From: Acidobacteria bacterium 28-9 | GTDB taxonomy: Bacteria > Acidobacteriota > Blastocatellia > Pyrinomonadales > Pyrinomonadaceae | Assembly: GCA_002050355.1 (NCBI GenBank) | Contig: MWYY01000059.1 | Location: forward strand, 1 to 64,000 | Length of the DNA stretch: 64,000 nt | Reading direction: 5' to 3' | In this document: in pieces, positions 49,983 to 59,732 of the stretch | Position numbering within the stretch: position 1 is the stretch's first letter | How the letters are laid out: every line of letters begins with the position of its first letter | Notes under the pieces: generated by a model | Told to the model about the DNA's origin: nothing | What the model saw: the letters and a program-made list of their open reading frames with translations, nothing else | Databases searched by the model: none | Made by a program: the position numbers and the translations under genes

Positions 49983-51849
49983 TCGCCGCGAATTCTTCAG
50001 GGTTGTCGGGCGAGCCGTAATCGGAAGTCCAGTAGCGTCCGGCGGTGAATTTGTGAAAGCGGAGCATATCCATTACGCCGACGGCGGGAAGTGCCGCGCC
50101 GAAAAGTTCGGGACGTTGATTCAAAACCGCGCCGACGAGCAACCCGCCGTTTGAGCCGCCTTGAATGGCAAGTTTTTTGGGACTCGTATATTTAGTGGAA
50201 ATCAGATATTCAGCCGCCGCAATGAAATCATCGAAGGCGTTTTGGCGTTTTAATTTGATTGCCGATTCGTGCCATTCCTTGCCGTATTCGCCGCCGCCGC
50301 GCAAATTCGCCACCGCGTAAACGCCGCCCATTTCCAGCCACGCCAGACGCGCGACGGAAAAGCCCGGCGTTAAAGAACTGTTAAAGCCGCCGTAACCGTA
50401 AAGCAAAGTCGGGTTCGTGCCGTCCATTTTCAAGCCTTTTTTGTGGACGATAAACATTGGAATTTCCGTTGCGTCTTTGCTTTTATATTTGACTTGTTTG
50501 ACTTCGTAATCGGCGGAATTAAATTTGACGTTTGCGGTGCGGAAAACTTCCGATTTGCCGGTTTTCATATCGTAACGGAAAATCGTCGGCGGGGTTGCGT
50601 AACTCGAAAATGTGTAAAAAGTTTCCGTGTCGTCGCGTTCACCGCTGAACCCGCCTGCCGAGCCGATGCCCGGAAGGTCAACGTTGCGAACGAACTTTCC
50701 GTTCAGATCATAAATACGAATCTGAGTGTAAGCATCTTTAAGGTAATTTGTAACAAATTGATTGTTAATAAAACTAACCGAGCCGAGCGTTTCTTTGGCT
50801 TCGGGAACGATTTCTTTCCATACTTTGTCCGCTTTCGAGGTGTCAACCGCGACCACGCGACCGCGCGGCGCGTCTTTGTCGGTTTCAAAATAAAACGTCG
50901 CGCCGTCGTTGCCGATAAAACCGTAGCTCGATTCGAGTTTATCAACGAGCGGCAAAACCTTTGAATCGGATTTACTCAAATCTTTGTAATAAATCATATT
51001 CTTCGGCGATGTGCCTTTGGAAACATACACAATCAGATATTTTCCGTCCTCGCTCACACCGCCGCCGACGCTCATTTCCTTGTCGTCCGCCCGCTCATAA
51101 ACAAGCACGTCTTCCGATTGCGCGGTGCCGAGCCGGTGATAATAAATTTTTTGATTGTAATTCAGACCGGTCAGTTTTGATTTTTCATCAGTTGCGGGAA
51201 AGCGTGAGTAAAAAACGCCTTTGCCGTCTTTCGTGAAAGACGCGCCGGAAAATTTGATGTCTTTCAAAACGTCCGGCAAATCCTTGCCGGTTTCGACATC
51301 GCGGAAATGCCATTCAACCCAGTCAGAGCCGGAAGCGGATAAGCCGTAAGCCAGCAAATTGCCGTCGTCGGAAATCGAGAGACCGTTTAAGGCAACCGTG
51401 CCGTCGCTTGAGAGTTTATTCGGGTCAAACAGAACGCGCCCCGCGTCTTTGACGGATTTGGCGACATACCAGACCGATTGGTTTTGCAGCCCGTCGTTTT
51501 TCGTATAAAAATATTTTCCGCCCTGTTCAAACGGCGCGGAATATCTTTCATAATTCCAAAGCTCGGTCAGGCGCGCTTTGATTTTTGCGCGTTCGGGAAT
51601 TTGATTTAAATAGGCAAACGTAACTTTGTTTTGCGCCTCGACCCAAGCCTTCGTTTCAGCTGAATTATCGTCTTCGAGCCAGCGATACGGGTCTGAAATC
51701 TTTGTTCCGTGATAATCGTCCGTTTGTTCGACTTTTTTCGTTTTCGGGTAATCGAATTTTGTTTGAGAAGAAGCATCCACTGCAGTAAACATAAAAACAA
51801 CGAGAACAAAACACAACTTAAACATTAATTCACCCATAATCCACCTCAA
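49969..51849 (-). pseudogene. Prolyl oligopeptidase, 5' part (frame broken by duplication)
   Basis: 626 codons from the natural 5' end. The signal peptide starts at 51849, or better at ATG 51837 or 51825 (MFKLCFVLVVFMF). Next come the N-terminal family S9A region (FDYPKT, DDYHGTKISDPYRWLEDD), the seven-bladed propeller (about 80-430), and the start of the hydrolase domain up to GGSNGG (Ser566). The frame ends 60 codons later at the repeat junction, with four novel residues, so the acid and His of the triad are lost. The intact ancestor would have about 700 residues and act in the periplasm on Pro-containing peptides. Broken by the 550-bp duplication. Confidence 0.88.
49983..50532. repeat. 550-bp direct repeat, copy B
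   Basis: Second unit of the tandem duplication, identical to copy A as far as I can read. Since 550 is not a multiple of three, the duplication shifts the frame. Confidence 0.93.
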
Positions 51850-51937
51850 TAGAAAGTTTTTTAAGATTATAATTGGCGGTTGACGGAACGCAAAGCGAAT
51901 AAAGATGCTTTATCGAATAAAAGCGAAAATTGCTTTT

Positions 51938-53128
51938 TTAGCAGAGGACTTTATTTGAATAAATCGGAGAAAGTTTTCGCAGATTTTCAATTGCTTTCGG
52001 CAGAACTTCTAAAACATATTCGACATCTTCAGCCGTGTTGTCTTTGCCGAAACTAAATCGAATCGCGCCGCGCGCCATTTCATCGTTTTTGCCGAGAGCG
52101 CGAATGACGGGCGAAGGCTCTAAAGAACCCGACGAACACGCCGAACCGGTCGAAACCGCCACGCCTTGCAAATCGAGATTTATCAGCAGACTTTCGCCTT
52201 CGACAAAACGAAAAGATAAATTGGAAATGTGCGGCAGACGCTTTTCCCGGTCACCGTTAAATTCAAAATCGGAAATGTTTTCGCCGATTGTTTGTTCAAA
52301 TTTATCGCGCAAATTTTTCAAACGCTCGTTTGTTTCGTTCAAATTATTTTTCGCCAGCTCGCAAGCCTTGCCCATTGCGACGATGTGCGGAACAGATTCG
52401 GTGCCGCCGCGTCGTTCTCGCTCTTGCCGACCTCCAATGTTTTGCGCGTGAAGCCGCACGCCGCGCCGCACATACAAAGCGCCCACGCCTTTTGGCGCAT
52501 AAAGTTTATGCGCTGACATCGAAAGCATATCGCAGCCGATTTCTTCAACATCAATCTCTGTTTTCCCGATTGCCTGAACCGCGTCCGTGTGAAACCAAAT
52601 CTTTTTGCCTCCCGCTTTTTCGGCGCGAACAAGTTTTCCGATTTCTTCAACCGGTTGAATCGTCCCGATTTCATTGTTCGCCGTCATAATCGAAATCAAA
52701 ATCGTATCTTCACGAATCGCGTTTTTTATATCTTCGATTCTGACGATTCCGTCTTCGTAAACTGGCAGGTAAGTTACTTCACAACCGCGCTTTTCGAGGT
52801 CTTGACAAACTTCTTTGACCGCCGAATGCTCGATTTGCGAAGTAATAATATGTTTGCCGTATTTTTCGTTCGCCTCGACCAGACCGCGAATCGCTAAATT
52901 ATTCGCTTCCGTTCCGCCTGAGGTGAAAACAATTTCGGTGGGACGCGCGTTGATAATTTCCGCGACTTGATGACGCGCCCGCTCAACTGCCGCCCGCGCT
53001 TCCTGCCCGAAAAAATGGATGCTCGAAGCGTTGCCGAACTTTTCAGTCAAAAACGGAAGCATCGCGCCGACTACTTCCTGATCAACCGGCGTGGTTGCGC
53101 TGTTGTCCAAGTAAACTCTACGAAACAT
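51938..53128 (-). CDS. iscS: Cysteine desulfurase (NifS/IscS)
   Basis: A 396-residue PLP enzyme that takes sulfur from cysteine for Fe-S clusters, thiouridine and other cofactors. The N-terminus RVYLDNSATTPVD, the PLP Lys in SMSAHKLYAPKG, the conserved Cys loop SGSACSSGS and the C-terminal RAIRFSFGKDNT are present, all as in the IscS/NifS group. Sulfur from it may feed moaD here, but no iscU or scaffold gene is in the window. Complete and of normal length. The neighbour upstream is a sensor remnant. Confidence 0.93.
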   Translation of the reverse strand: MFRRVYLDNSATTPVDQEVVGAMLPFLTEKFGNASSIHFFGQEARAAVERARHQVAEIINARPTEIVFTSGGTEANNLAIRGLVEANEKYGKHIITSQIEHSAVKEVCQDLEKRGCEVTYLPVYEDGIVRIEDIKNAIREDTILISIMTANNEIGTIQPVEEIGKLVRAEKAGGKKIWFHTDAVQAIGKTEIDVEEIGCDMLSMSAHKLYAPKGVGALYVRRGVRLHAQNIGGRQERERRGGTESVPHIVAMGKACELAKNNLNETNERLKNLRDKFEQTIGENISDFEFNGDREKRLPHISNLSFRFVEGESLLINLDLQGVAVSTGSACSSGSLEPSPVIRALGKNDEMARGAIRFSFGKDNTAEDVEYVLEVLPKAIENLRKLSPIYSNKVLC

Positions 53129-53168
53129 AATTCGATTTTAGCTTAACCGGGCGAATGGCGGAAATGAG

Positions 53169-53207
53169 CCAAAAAGAAAAATGGCGAAGGCAATCAAAGC
53201 CTTCGCC
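53169..53207 (-). terminator. Rho-independent terminator (minus strand)
   Basis: A perfect 9-bp stem GGCGAAGGC/GCCTTCGCC with a 7-nt loop (53183-53207). On the minus strand it is followed by a T tract (ATTTTTCTTTTT). It ends the remnant gene at 53328-53612. Confidence 0.8.
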
Positions 53208-53327
53208 GTGGTAATTGGTTTTATAAAACACTTTGTCAATAGGGTTCAGTCGTTTTCGAGCCGCGACTATCTGCCGGTATTAACGAACTGAAGGCAGTCG
53301 CCTTGATTACGGAATGTGCGCGGGAAA

Positions 53328-53612
53328 TCAAAACGCATTCCGCCGTCGTTCTCGCATCTTTCTTTGTTGATCAGCGATGTCCGGCGCGCATCTCGCCCTT
53401 CGTGATTTTCTCCTCGTCAAGGGCAAATGCCGTTGACGGTGTAAGCCGCCCGTAAACCAGACGTATCCGTCACTAGTCTGCGCCATCGAATAAACGGAAT
53501 TTTGCGGTAATTCGTCGTCGGTCGTCCAAGAGTCAAAGCGATACTGCGCCGATGCCGAGATTAGCGGCATAAACAAACAGAAGATGAAAAGTAATTTCTC
53601 GAACAAACGCAT
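53328..53612 (-). pseudogene. Remnant of a two-component sensor with a propeller domain
   Basis: A signal peptide (MRLFEKLLFIFCLF, ending SASAQ) followed by the first propeller unit of a 'two-component regulator propeller' sensor: FDSWTTDDELPQNSVYSMAQTSDGYVWF. After residue about 55 the sequence becomes Arg-rich nonsense and ends at 53328; a short bit of another sequence is joined to it. The family normally spans 1000 or more residues with histidine kinase or diguanylate cyclase at the end. So only the 5' end is left. It is not expected to work. Confidence 0.75.
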
Positions 53613-53730
53613 ATCAGTCTCGAAGCATCTAAAAGAATTGAATTTGGGAAAGACTTACACAAAAAATCTAACTTGCAGAAAGCCCCTTTGACAAGCTAAA
53701 TTAGAAAATACTTTTATTTTTGAGGGAATA

Positions 53731-54894
53731 ATGGATTTTACAACCAAAGAATTATTAAAAAGATACGCGAAACTAGCAATCGGGCAACCGTTTGCGCCGA
53801 TTTTGTTGAACATTTTAGTTACGTCAGTTTGTGATATGCGCTGCACGCATTGTTTTTTTACGGATGAACTCGATGATCGTCCGCGTAAAAAACTGCAAAT
53901 GAAAACCGCGGAGATTGAAAAGATTTCCGAAACTCTTGGCGGCAATCTCGGCGTTTTGATTCTTGCTGGCGGCGAGCCGTTCACGCGCAAAGATTTGCCT
54001 GAAATTTGCAACTCATTTTATCGCAACAACAAACTCGATTCGGTTTATATAATGTCGAACGGACAAATTCATCCCAGAATTTTTCCCGACGTAACGCGTG
54101 TTTTGCAGGAAAATCCAAACCTAAACGTCACGATTGCTCTGGGCATAGACGGAATGAAGGACGCGCACGAGAAGATTCGCCGCAAAGAGGGAAGTTGGGA
54201 CAAAGCGATTCACACGGCGCGAACGCTTAAGGAAATGAAAAAGGAATTTCCGAATTTGGACGTTCAAACCTGCACCTGCGTAATGCGTTCAAACGAAGAC
54301 ACGATTTTTGATTGGTACGATTTTCTGAAATACGATTTGAAGCCCGATAAAGTCAATATCAATTACATTCGCCCGCCGTCAGCCGACCCGACGGAATTAA
54401 ATTTTGACCACAATCGCTATGCACAACTATCGCAAATGATTTTGGACGACACGCGCAACGCGGCGCTGAAGAATAATTACGGCGGCGATGCCGGATTTTT
54501 TAAAGCCGCGATTGACCTTTATATGCATGATCTGATTGCCAAAACAAAAGAAACCGGCGAGCCGCAGATGACTTGTTACGCGGGAACGGCGGGCGCGGTG
54601 ATTTTTGACGAAGGGACGATTTCATCGTGTGAAAATCTCGAAGCGACGGGTAATCTGCGCGACTACGATTGGAATTTTCAAGGCGCTTGGAACTCGCCGC
54701 AGATGAAAGCGCGTCGCCAGAAAGCCAAATCAGGCTGCTTTTGCACGCACGAATCGAATTCTTATTACCCAAGTTTGCCGTTTAATCCGAAGCATTTGAT
54801 ACAGATTAAGAAACTCGAACGCCAAATGAAAAAGGCAAGCAGAGAAATGGACAGACTTGCGCCGCAAACTGAAGGCGTAACCGTCGAGGCTTAG
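53731..54894 (+). CDS. Radical SAM protein
   Basis: A 387-residue radical SAM enzyme. The 4Fe-4S motif CxxxCxxC is at Cys34, Cys38 and Cys41 (VCDMRCTHC), and the SAM-binding GGEP is at about 81 (ILAGGEPF). The C-terminus has Cys residues (TCYAGTAGAVIFDEGTISSCE and SGCFC) like a SPASM or related auxiliary-cluster domain. Members with this N-terminus act in peptide or glycolipid modification, but no precursor peptide is encoded nearby. The next genes, a small secreted protein and an MGDG synthase-like glycosyltransferase, might belong to the same operon. Confidence 0.85.
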   Translation: MDFTTKELLKRYAKLAIGQPFAPILLNILVTSVCDMRCTHCFFTDELDDRPRKKLQMKTAEIEKISETLGGNLGVLILAGGEPFTRKDLPEICNSFYRNNKLDSVYIMSNGQIHPRIFPDVTRVLQENPNLNVTIALGIDGMKDAHEKIRRKEGSWDKAIHTARTLKEMKKEFPNLDVQTCTCVMRSNEDTIFDWYDFLKYDLKPDKVNINYIRPPSADPTELNFDHNRYAQLSQMILDDTRNAALKNNYGGDAGFFKAAIDLYMHDLIAKTKETGEPQMTCYAGTAGAVIFDEGTISSCENLEATGNLRDYDWNFQGAWNSPQMKARRQKAKSGCFCTHESNSYYPSLPFNPKHLIQIKKLERQMKKASREMDRLAPQTEGVTVEA

Positions 54895-54921
54895 ATAATA
54901 ATAAATAAATAAGGAGATAAT

Positions 54922-55344
54922 ATGCGAATTTTTGTTTTCTTTGCAACACTGATTTTGGGCGTCGGCATTGCTTCAATTTTCAAACCGTCCGTACCGCAAA
55001 TTCAGTGCAGCGACCATTCAAGCAATTATAGAAACGTGTCTCTTTCGCGTGAACAGATTAATTTTGGAAACAGAAATTTTTCACAACATGAAGCATCGGA
55101 ATTAGTCGGAAAGCGTGTTCGCAATCTCAGCAATCTGAGTGCTAAATGTCCAAAGGATTTTGGTAATTGTTTGAGTCTCAATATCGGTGAAAAGGGTGAA
55201 GTCATCGGTGTTTTGCCAAGTATGGATGATACTTATTTGATTGAAATTAAATGGGATAATCTGCCTTCTGATAACCGAATCGAACATTCAGGCAGTTTTG
55301 TTACGCGCATTGGCAGAGAGGCTTCATTTGAGATAATTCATTAA
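54922..55344 (+). CDS. Small exported or anchored protein of unknown function
   Basis: A 140-residue protein with an N-terminal hydrophobic segment (residues 1-19, MRIFVFFATLILGVGIAS), which may anchor it. The remaining part (about 50-130) is beta-rich and SH3-like, with GEKGEVIGVLPSMDDTYLIEIKW, and contains a Cys pair in CPKDFGNC. RBS AAGGAG. I do not recognise the family. Confidence 0.6.
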   Translation: MRIFVFFATLILGVGIASIFKPSVPQIQCSDHSSNYRNVSLSREQINFGNRNFSQHEASELVGKRVRNLSNLSAKCPKDFGNCLSLNIGEKGEVIGVLPSMDDTYLIEIKWDNLPSDNRIEHSGSFVTRIGREASFEIIH

Positions 55345-55360
55345 CGATTACCTATATTAA

Positions 55361-56551
55361 ATGCCGCAAACTACACCAAAAATTCTCATTATTTCCTCTG
55401 ACACGGGCGGCGGACATCGCTCGGCGGCGCAAGCTCTGTCGGATGGTTTGCAGAGATTTTGGTTGGGCGAATCGGTTGCTGTGCGCGTCATTCGAGCGGT
55501 CGAAGAGTCGCATCGCATCACGGGAAAACTCGTCAACCTTTACAATTGGATTTTGCGCAACCGGCAGCATTGGATGAAATATGTCTATTGGACAATGAAC
55601 CGTTTCCGCCCTGAAACGCGCGGGTTTATTCATAAAAGATGTATCGGTTTTTGCCGCGAGATTTTTGAAAAATGGTGTCCGCACATCGTCATCAGCGTTC
55701 ATCCGCTGACGCAGCACATTTTTGCGAAAATCCTGAAAGAACTAAATCTATCCGAACAGGTTCCGCTCGTAACTGTCGTTACCGATCCGTGTTACGGTTT
55801 TTGGAAGGGCTGGGCGTGCGATGACGTTTCGCTATATCTGGTAGCTAATGAAGACGCCAAGCGGCAATTGGTTGATTACGGTATCGCGCCTGAAAAAATA
55901 AAAATTTCCGGTATGCCGGTGAATGCAAAATTTTGCGAAGTAACCGAAAGAGACGCACAGGCAGCGCGAAATTCGTTTGGTTTAGACGCGGAAAAATTCA
56001 CGGTTTTTGTCAACGCCGGTTGGATTGGCGGCGGAAATATTCCGCAGATTTTCCGCGAACTCGTGCGCGGCGAACTTGACGTGCAGGCGATTTTCCTCGC
56101 CGGAAAAAACAAAGAACTCAAAAAAGAAGCGGAAGAATTGGCGAAAACGGCAAAGTTTCCTGTCAAAGTTATCGGCTATTCTGATGACATCGAAAAATTG
56201 ATGCAGTCGGCAAACGTGATGATTTCAAAGCTCGGCGGTTTGACGACATTTGAAGCTCTTGCGTGTCGTCTGCCGATTATTGCCGACGCAACCACGCCGC
56301 CGATGCCGCAGGAAGCCGGAACGGTGAATATGATTGCAAGGCGCGGGGCTGGAATTCTCTTGAAAAAGGCGACCGATATTGTGCCGGTCGTCCAAAGCTT
56401 GCTCAATAATTCTCTAAGATATAAAGAGATGAAAGCGGCAACACTTGATTTATCGAATCCTAATTCGATGCAGAAAATCATCGAAGAAATCTACGCACTT
56501 TTACCCGCCAAACATCAAGTCTCCAATGAAATTCTGCAAGTGACCGCCTGA
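55361..56551 (+). CDS. MGDG synthase-like glycosyltransferase
   Basis: A 396-residue GT-B enzyme of the monogalactosyldiacylglycerol synthase / processive diacylglycerol glucosyltransferase family. The N-terminus SSDTGGGHRSAAQAL, TDPCYGFWKGWACD and the donor-binding GGLTTFEALACRLPII with the GYSDDIEKLM region are characteristic. It should move glucose or galactose from a UDP-sugar to diacylglycerol at the membrane. Members are usual in photosynthetic and Gram-positive bacteria and occur in other phyla too. The sugar and acceptor cannot be told from sequence. It starts 17 bp behind the small protein gene. Confidence 0.85.
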   Translation: MPQTTPKILIISSDTGGGHRSAAQALSDGLQRFWLGESVAVRVIRAVEESHRITGKLVNLYNWILRNRQHWMKYVYWTMNRFRPETRGFIHKRCIGFCREIFEKWCPHIVISVHPLTQHIFAKILKELNLSEQVPLVTVVTDPCYGFWKGWACDDVSLYLVANEDAKRQLVDYGIAPEKIKISGMPVNAKFCEVTERDAQAARNSFGLDAEKFTVFVNAGWIGGGNIPQIFRELVRGELDVQAIFLAGKNKELKKEAEELAKTAKFPVKVIGYSDDIEKLMQSANVMISKLGGLTTFEALACRLPIIADATTPPMPQEAGTVNMIARRGAGILLKKATDIVPVVQSLLNNSLRYKEMKAATLDLSNPNSMQKIIEEIYALLPAKHQVSNEILQVTA

Positions 56552-56609
56552 TTATTTTTTCCTCAATGGGCGAATCAAACTTTGGATATCTCTGATTTCG
56601 TTAATAATA

Positions 56610-57185
56610 ATGCAAAAAATTGAGGAAAAGAAAATACACATCAAACAAATAACTCTCTGCACCGCACTCGTTATGTTTTCTACTTTCGGTACTTTTGCAC
56701 AAAATGAGAAAGTTGAAAGCGTCTATACGAAATTAGATGAAAAATCGTGTAAAACTTTGGAGTCTTCAATCGAGAATTCAGGCTGGTATCGCGGCGAATG
56801 TCAGGGTGTCGGCGGTTACAAACTTCAAATAACCGAAGGCGACATCAGGCAGTCTATTGATGTCCGCGCGCCGAATAAAAGGAAATATGAGCTGAATTTC
56901 ACCGGCAATGTTTCAGCCGCGTTTTCTTATGTAGGCGCGAAAGCCGAATGGCGCGTAACGCGCAAAGGCAAAATGCTCGTGCCGATTGCCTTGATTGTTC
57001 GATTCGATGCCAGCGAAAATCCAGAAGACGCAACAAAAACTATTTCTTATTTAGTCGTATCGAAAATCACGAAAAAAGAAATCTGCGTAACGAATGTCGT
57101 AAAGCCGGGAGCGAAAGCAAATGAAGAAGCTCGCCAACTCGCCGATATAGCCAAGACCAAGCCGTGTAAAAAATCCGAAAATTAA
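56610..57185 (+). CDS. Secreted protein of unknown function
   Basis: A 191-residue protein with a long signal region (hydrophobic 15-29, ending TFAQ) and a beta-rich mature part. Residues 44-70 contain CKTLESSIENSGWYRGECQGVGGYKLQI, and a Cys pair may form a disulfide. No family known to me. A terminator is not evident behind it. Confidence 0.6.
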   Translation: MQKIEEKKIHIKQITLCTALVMFSTFGTFAQNEKVESVYTKLDEKSCKTLESSIENSGWYRGECQGVGGYKLQITEGDIRQSIDVRAPNKRKYELNFTGNVSAAFSYVGAKAEWRVTRKGKMLVPIALIVRFDASENPEDATKTISYLVVSKITKKEICVTNVVKPGAKANEEARQLADIAKTKPCKKSEN

Positions 57186-57275
57186 ATTTTGCAATTTAAT
57201 TAGAACAATTTTTTCATGTCGAAACTAAAAGGTTGAAACATAAACAATACCCGTTTCAAAATCTTGCTCATCCAA

Positions 57276-57303
57276 CTTTCCACTTTTCACCTTTTTGCCT
57301 TTT
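57276..57303. repeat. Degenerate heptamer repeat
   Basis: CTTTCCA CTTTTCA CCTTTTT GCCTTTT in 7-nt phase just before the SDR gene. Weak but same period as the others. Confidence 0.45.
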
Positions 57304-57357
57304 TTCGGCGAATTGCCTAAACTCTCTTTTTGCGTTCTTACGGGAGAAAATAATTTT

Positions 57358-58107
57358 GTGAATCTTTTATTGGAAGGAAAACGCGCCTTTGTTTCGGGCG
57401 GAACCAGAGGAATCGGCGCGGCAATCTGCGAAGTGTTCGCGCGCGAAGGCGCGGACGTTGCCTTTAATTACAACTCGCGCGACGATTTAGCCGAGCAGGT
57501 CAAAACAAAAATCGAATCCTACGGCAGAAAAGCTCTCACTTACAAAGTCTCTGTTACAGACCGCGTTGGAATGAAGCGCGTCGCGCGCGAGATTTTCGAA
57601 ACGTGGGGCGCAATAAATGTTTTGGTAAATAATGCCGCCGTCAACAAACCCGACAATTTTGCGACGACGACCGACAAAAGTTGGGATTGGGTTGTCGATA
57701 CAAACATCAATAGTCTTTTCGCCGTTACAAAACCTTTTTACAAACAAATGATTCGAGCGCGCGTCGGCTCGATTTTGAATATCACATCGGTCGGCGCAAT
57801 CCGTTCGCTTCCGACATCAGTTCATTATGCGACATCAAAAGCCGCGATGATTGGTTTTACAAAATGCCTGTCGCGCGAAGCCTCGAATTTCGGCATTACG
57901 GTCAACGCTATTGCCGCCGGAATTTTCGACACCGATTTGGGCAATACACTTCCCGAACGCCTTTTGCAAATGCACGATTTCTGGGTGTCGAAAGGAAGAC
58001 TCGGAAAACCCGCCGAACTCGCCGAATTCGCAGCCTTTATGACAAGCGACCGCAACAGTTTTATGAACGGCGAAATCATCATCGTTGACGGCGGCGCGGT
58101 AACTTAA
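57358..58107 (+). CDS. Short-chain dehydrogenase/reductase (FabG-like)
   Basis: A 249-residue classical SDR of the 3-oxoacyl-ACP reductase type. NAD(P) motif SGGTRGIGAA, NNAA, catalytic Ser in NITSVGAI and YATSK are present, and ends with EIIIVDGG. The start is GTG 57358 with GGGAGA upstream; the longer frame from 57295 is encoded by repeat and lacks family similarity. FabG-like SDRs reduce beta-ketoacyl-ACP or other carbonyls; this one has no fab neighbours. Confidence 0.83.
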   Translation: MNLLLEGKRAFVSGGTRGIGAAICEVFAREGADVAFNYNSRDDLAEQVKTKIESYGRKALTYKVSVTDRVGMKRVAREIFETWGAINVLVNNAAVNKPDNFATTTDKSWDWVVDTNINSLFAVTKPFYKQMIRARVGSILNITSVGAIRSLPTSVHYATSKAAMIGFTKCLSREASNFGITVNAIAAGIFDTDLGNTLPERLLQMHDFWVSKGRLGKPAELAEFAAFMTSDRNSFMNGEIIIVDGGAVT

Positions 58108-58150
58108 AAAAGCATCAGCGAATCGTTTGCAATTCGACCGATGCTTTTTA
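58106..58150 (+). terminator. Rho-independent terminator
   Basis: AAAAAGCATC pairs with GATGCTTTTT, and an inner CGAAT/ATTCG pair extends the hairpin. It begins right at the SDR stop. Confidence 0.8.
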
Positions 58151-58219
58151 GTATTTGCGTTCTACGAAATTGTCTCGCGCAAATTATTCCGACGCCGATA
58201 AAAACACGCCGTCCGGTTT

Positions 58220-59107
58220 TTACATACTCATTTTCATTTCCGTCTGCCATTTACCGCTTTTCCAATCAGCAAGCCGCTTTTCGAGTGCGCTCGTGTTCGC
58301 CTTCGGATTGGCGGCTTTGGTGACAGTGATGGCTCGTTCGAGAGTCGTTACTGCTTCAGTTTTTTTACCCGTTTCCGCCAGCAGATAAGATTTAACCGCA
58401 AGCGCGCTACCGGTTTCTTTTATCTTGAGCGACGAGTCGAGCCAACCAATGGCTTCAGCGTAATTCGCCGTCATTTTTTGCGCGTAAATGAAATTTGCTG
58501 CGTCAATTGGCGACCGCGTATCATCGGCTTTCAATTTCGATACTTCTCCGCGCAGATACGTTAAAGTTCTCGCATTCACATCGCCGACGTTGACTGTAAA
58601 CGGAACGCTCAGATTTTCCCAGTTGAGAACGACTTTCGCTTCGTTTGCCGTTACATCGCCGAATTCGTAAATAAGCGTTTCCTTAAATTTATGCGCTTCG
58701 GGTTTTACTTTAACGCGCAGCGCGTCTTTTTTTTCGTCATAACTGAAACTGCCCCAAGCGTCGTTGGTTTTGTTGAAAATTAAAGTCCATTCGGTCTCGC
58801 CCGGAATCGCGTGAAAACCGTATTTTCCCGCCGCGAGCGGCTGCCCGTTTATCGTAACGTCGCGGTTCGTTTCAAACGTCGTATTTTCGTTCGCGCCTGT
58901 GCGCCAGACTTTGCCGTAAGGCACAATATCGCCCCAAATTTTCCGCGCCTTAACCTTCGGGCGATGATAAACAAGAGCGATGCGCGCGTCGCCGACCGTC
59001 TGCGCGATTTCCTGACGCTGTGACTCGCGCGGCAAATTTAACTGCGCAAAAATATTTGAAACTGACACTAAAAGTAAAATTCCAAGAAGATAGATTGTTT
59101 TTTTCAT
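58220..59107 (-). CDS. Secreted DUF2911-family protein
   Basis: A 295-residue exported protein: signal peptide from ATG 59107 (MKKTIYLLGILLLV, ending FAQ), then a DUF2911 domain (about 25-170, with YHRPKVKARKIWGD, YGKVWRTGANENTTFE and WTLIFNK) and a helical C-terminal part with TPR-like character (about 195-290). DUF2911 is a beta-sandwich domain common in Bacteroidota and Acidobacteriota, of unknown role. An in-frame start 30 bp upstream is possible but would not add signal features. Confidence 0.85.
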   Translation of the reverse strand: MKKTIYLLGILLLVSVSNIFAQLNLPRESQRQEIAQTVGDARIALVYHRPKVKARKIWGDIVPYGKVWRTGANENTTFETNRDVTINGQPLAAGKYGFHAIPGETEWTLIFNKTNDAWGSFSYDEKKDALRVKVKPEAHKFKETLIYEFGDVTANEAKVVLNWENLSVPFTVNVGDVNARTLTYLRGEVSKLKADDTRSPIDAANFIYAQKMTANYAEAIGWLDSSLKIKETGSALAVKSYLLAETGKKTEAVTTLERAITVTKAANPKANTSALEKRLADWKSGKWQTEMKMSM

Positions 59108-59198
59108 AATTGTTACTCCTGTAAAGTTGATAACCAAAGAAAATTTAATTACGGGTAAATACCGTTTTTAAGAATGATGAATTTAGAAACATACTCCA

Positions 59199-59226
59199 AT
59201 TCATTATTCCGCATTCATAATTCATT
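59199..59226. repeat. Heptamer array ATTCATT/ATTCCGC/ATTCATA
   Basis: Four 7-nt units between the DUF2911 gene and the stop of the SRPBCC gene; the array ends inside the SRPBCC gene's stop region. Confidence 0.55.
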
Positions 59227-59725
59227 TTTGCTGTTTGTCCGTGGTTTCTAATTTCTGTTTCGCCTTCTGCACAAAACTTTTTATCATTCCGCCAACTTCC
59301 CATTGCATTCCCTGACTGATACGCCTTTCGCCGGCGAGTCCGGCGAGCAGATGAAGTTCTCGGGCAGAATTGTGGCGAAGTTCGACCGTTTGCGAAAAAT
59401 GTATGAGCGTTGTATTGCCGCTTTTTTCAATAAAATCAGCCGCGTAACGCAAAAGATTTTGTTTTTCATTTGCGCGCGGAATCCACTCGATGCGCTCGTC
59501 TGTGTTTTCCCACAGCTCAACCGAAAAAGACTGCTGTATGGCGCCAATAAGCGGAATTTTCGCGCGTATCGTCCAGCGCAGTGTTCCGTCGGGGTTTCGG
59601 TAAATACTCTCGACATTCGGCATCAATTCAATAAAATTTCGGATGTCGCTGAAAAATTCACGAACTTGTTCGATTGAATTTTTAACTTCAAACTTGTCGC
59701 TCGTCGCGGCGCGAATCATAAACAT
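59222..59725 (-). CDS. SRPBCC (START/polyketide cyclase-like) protein
   Basis: A 167-residue protein of the SRPBCC fold, which forms a deep hydrophobic pocket for lipids or other ligands. The segment VREFFSDIRNFIELMPNVESI and the C-terminal long helix are typical. It has no signal peptide. Start ATG 59725 (or ATG 59719); the frame to 59782 is encoded by the heptamer hairpin. Ligand unknown; the M14 peptidase gene lies upstream. Confidence 0.75.
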   Translation of the reverse strand: MFMIRAATSDKFEVKNSIEQVREFFSDIRNFIELMPNVESIYRNPDGTLRWTIRAKIPLIGAIQQSFSVELWENTDERIEWIPRANEKQNLLRYAADFIEKSGNTTLIHFSQTVELRHNSARELHLLAGLAGERRISQGMQWEVGGMIKSFVQKAKQKLETTDKQQK

Positions 59726-59732
59726 TGTTTTA

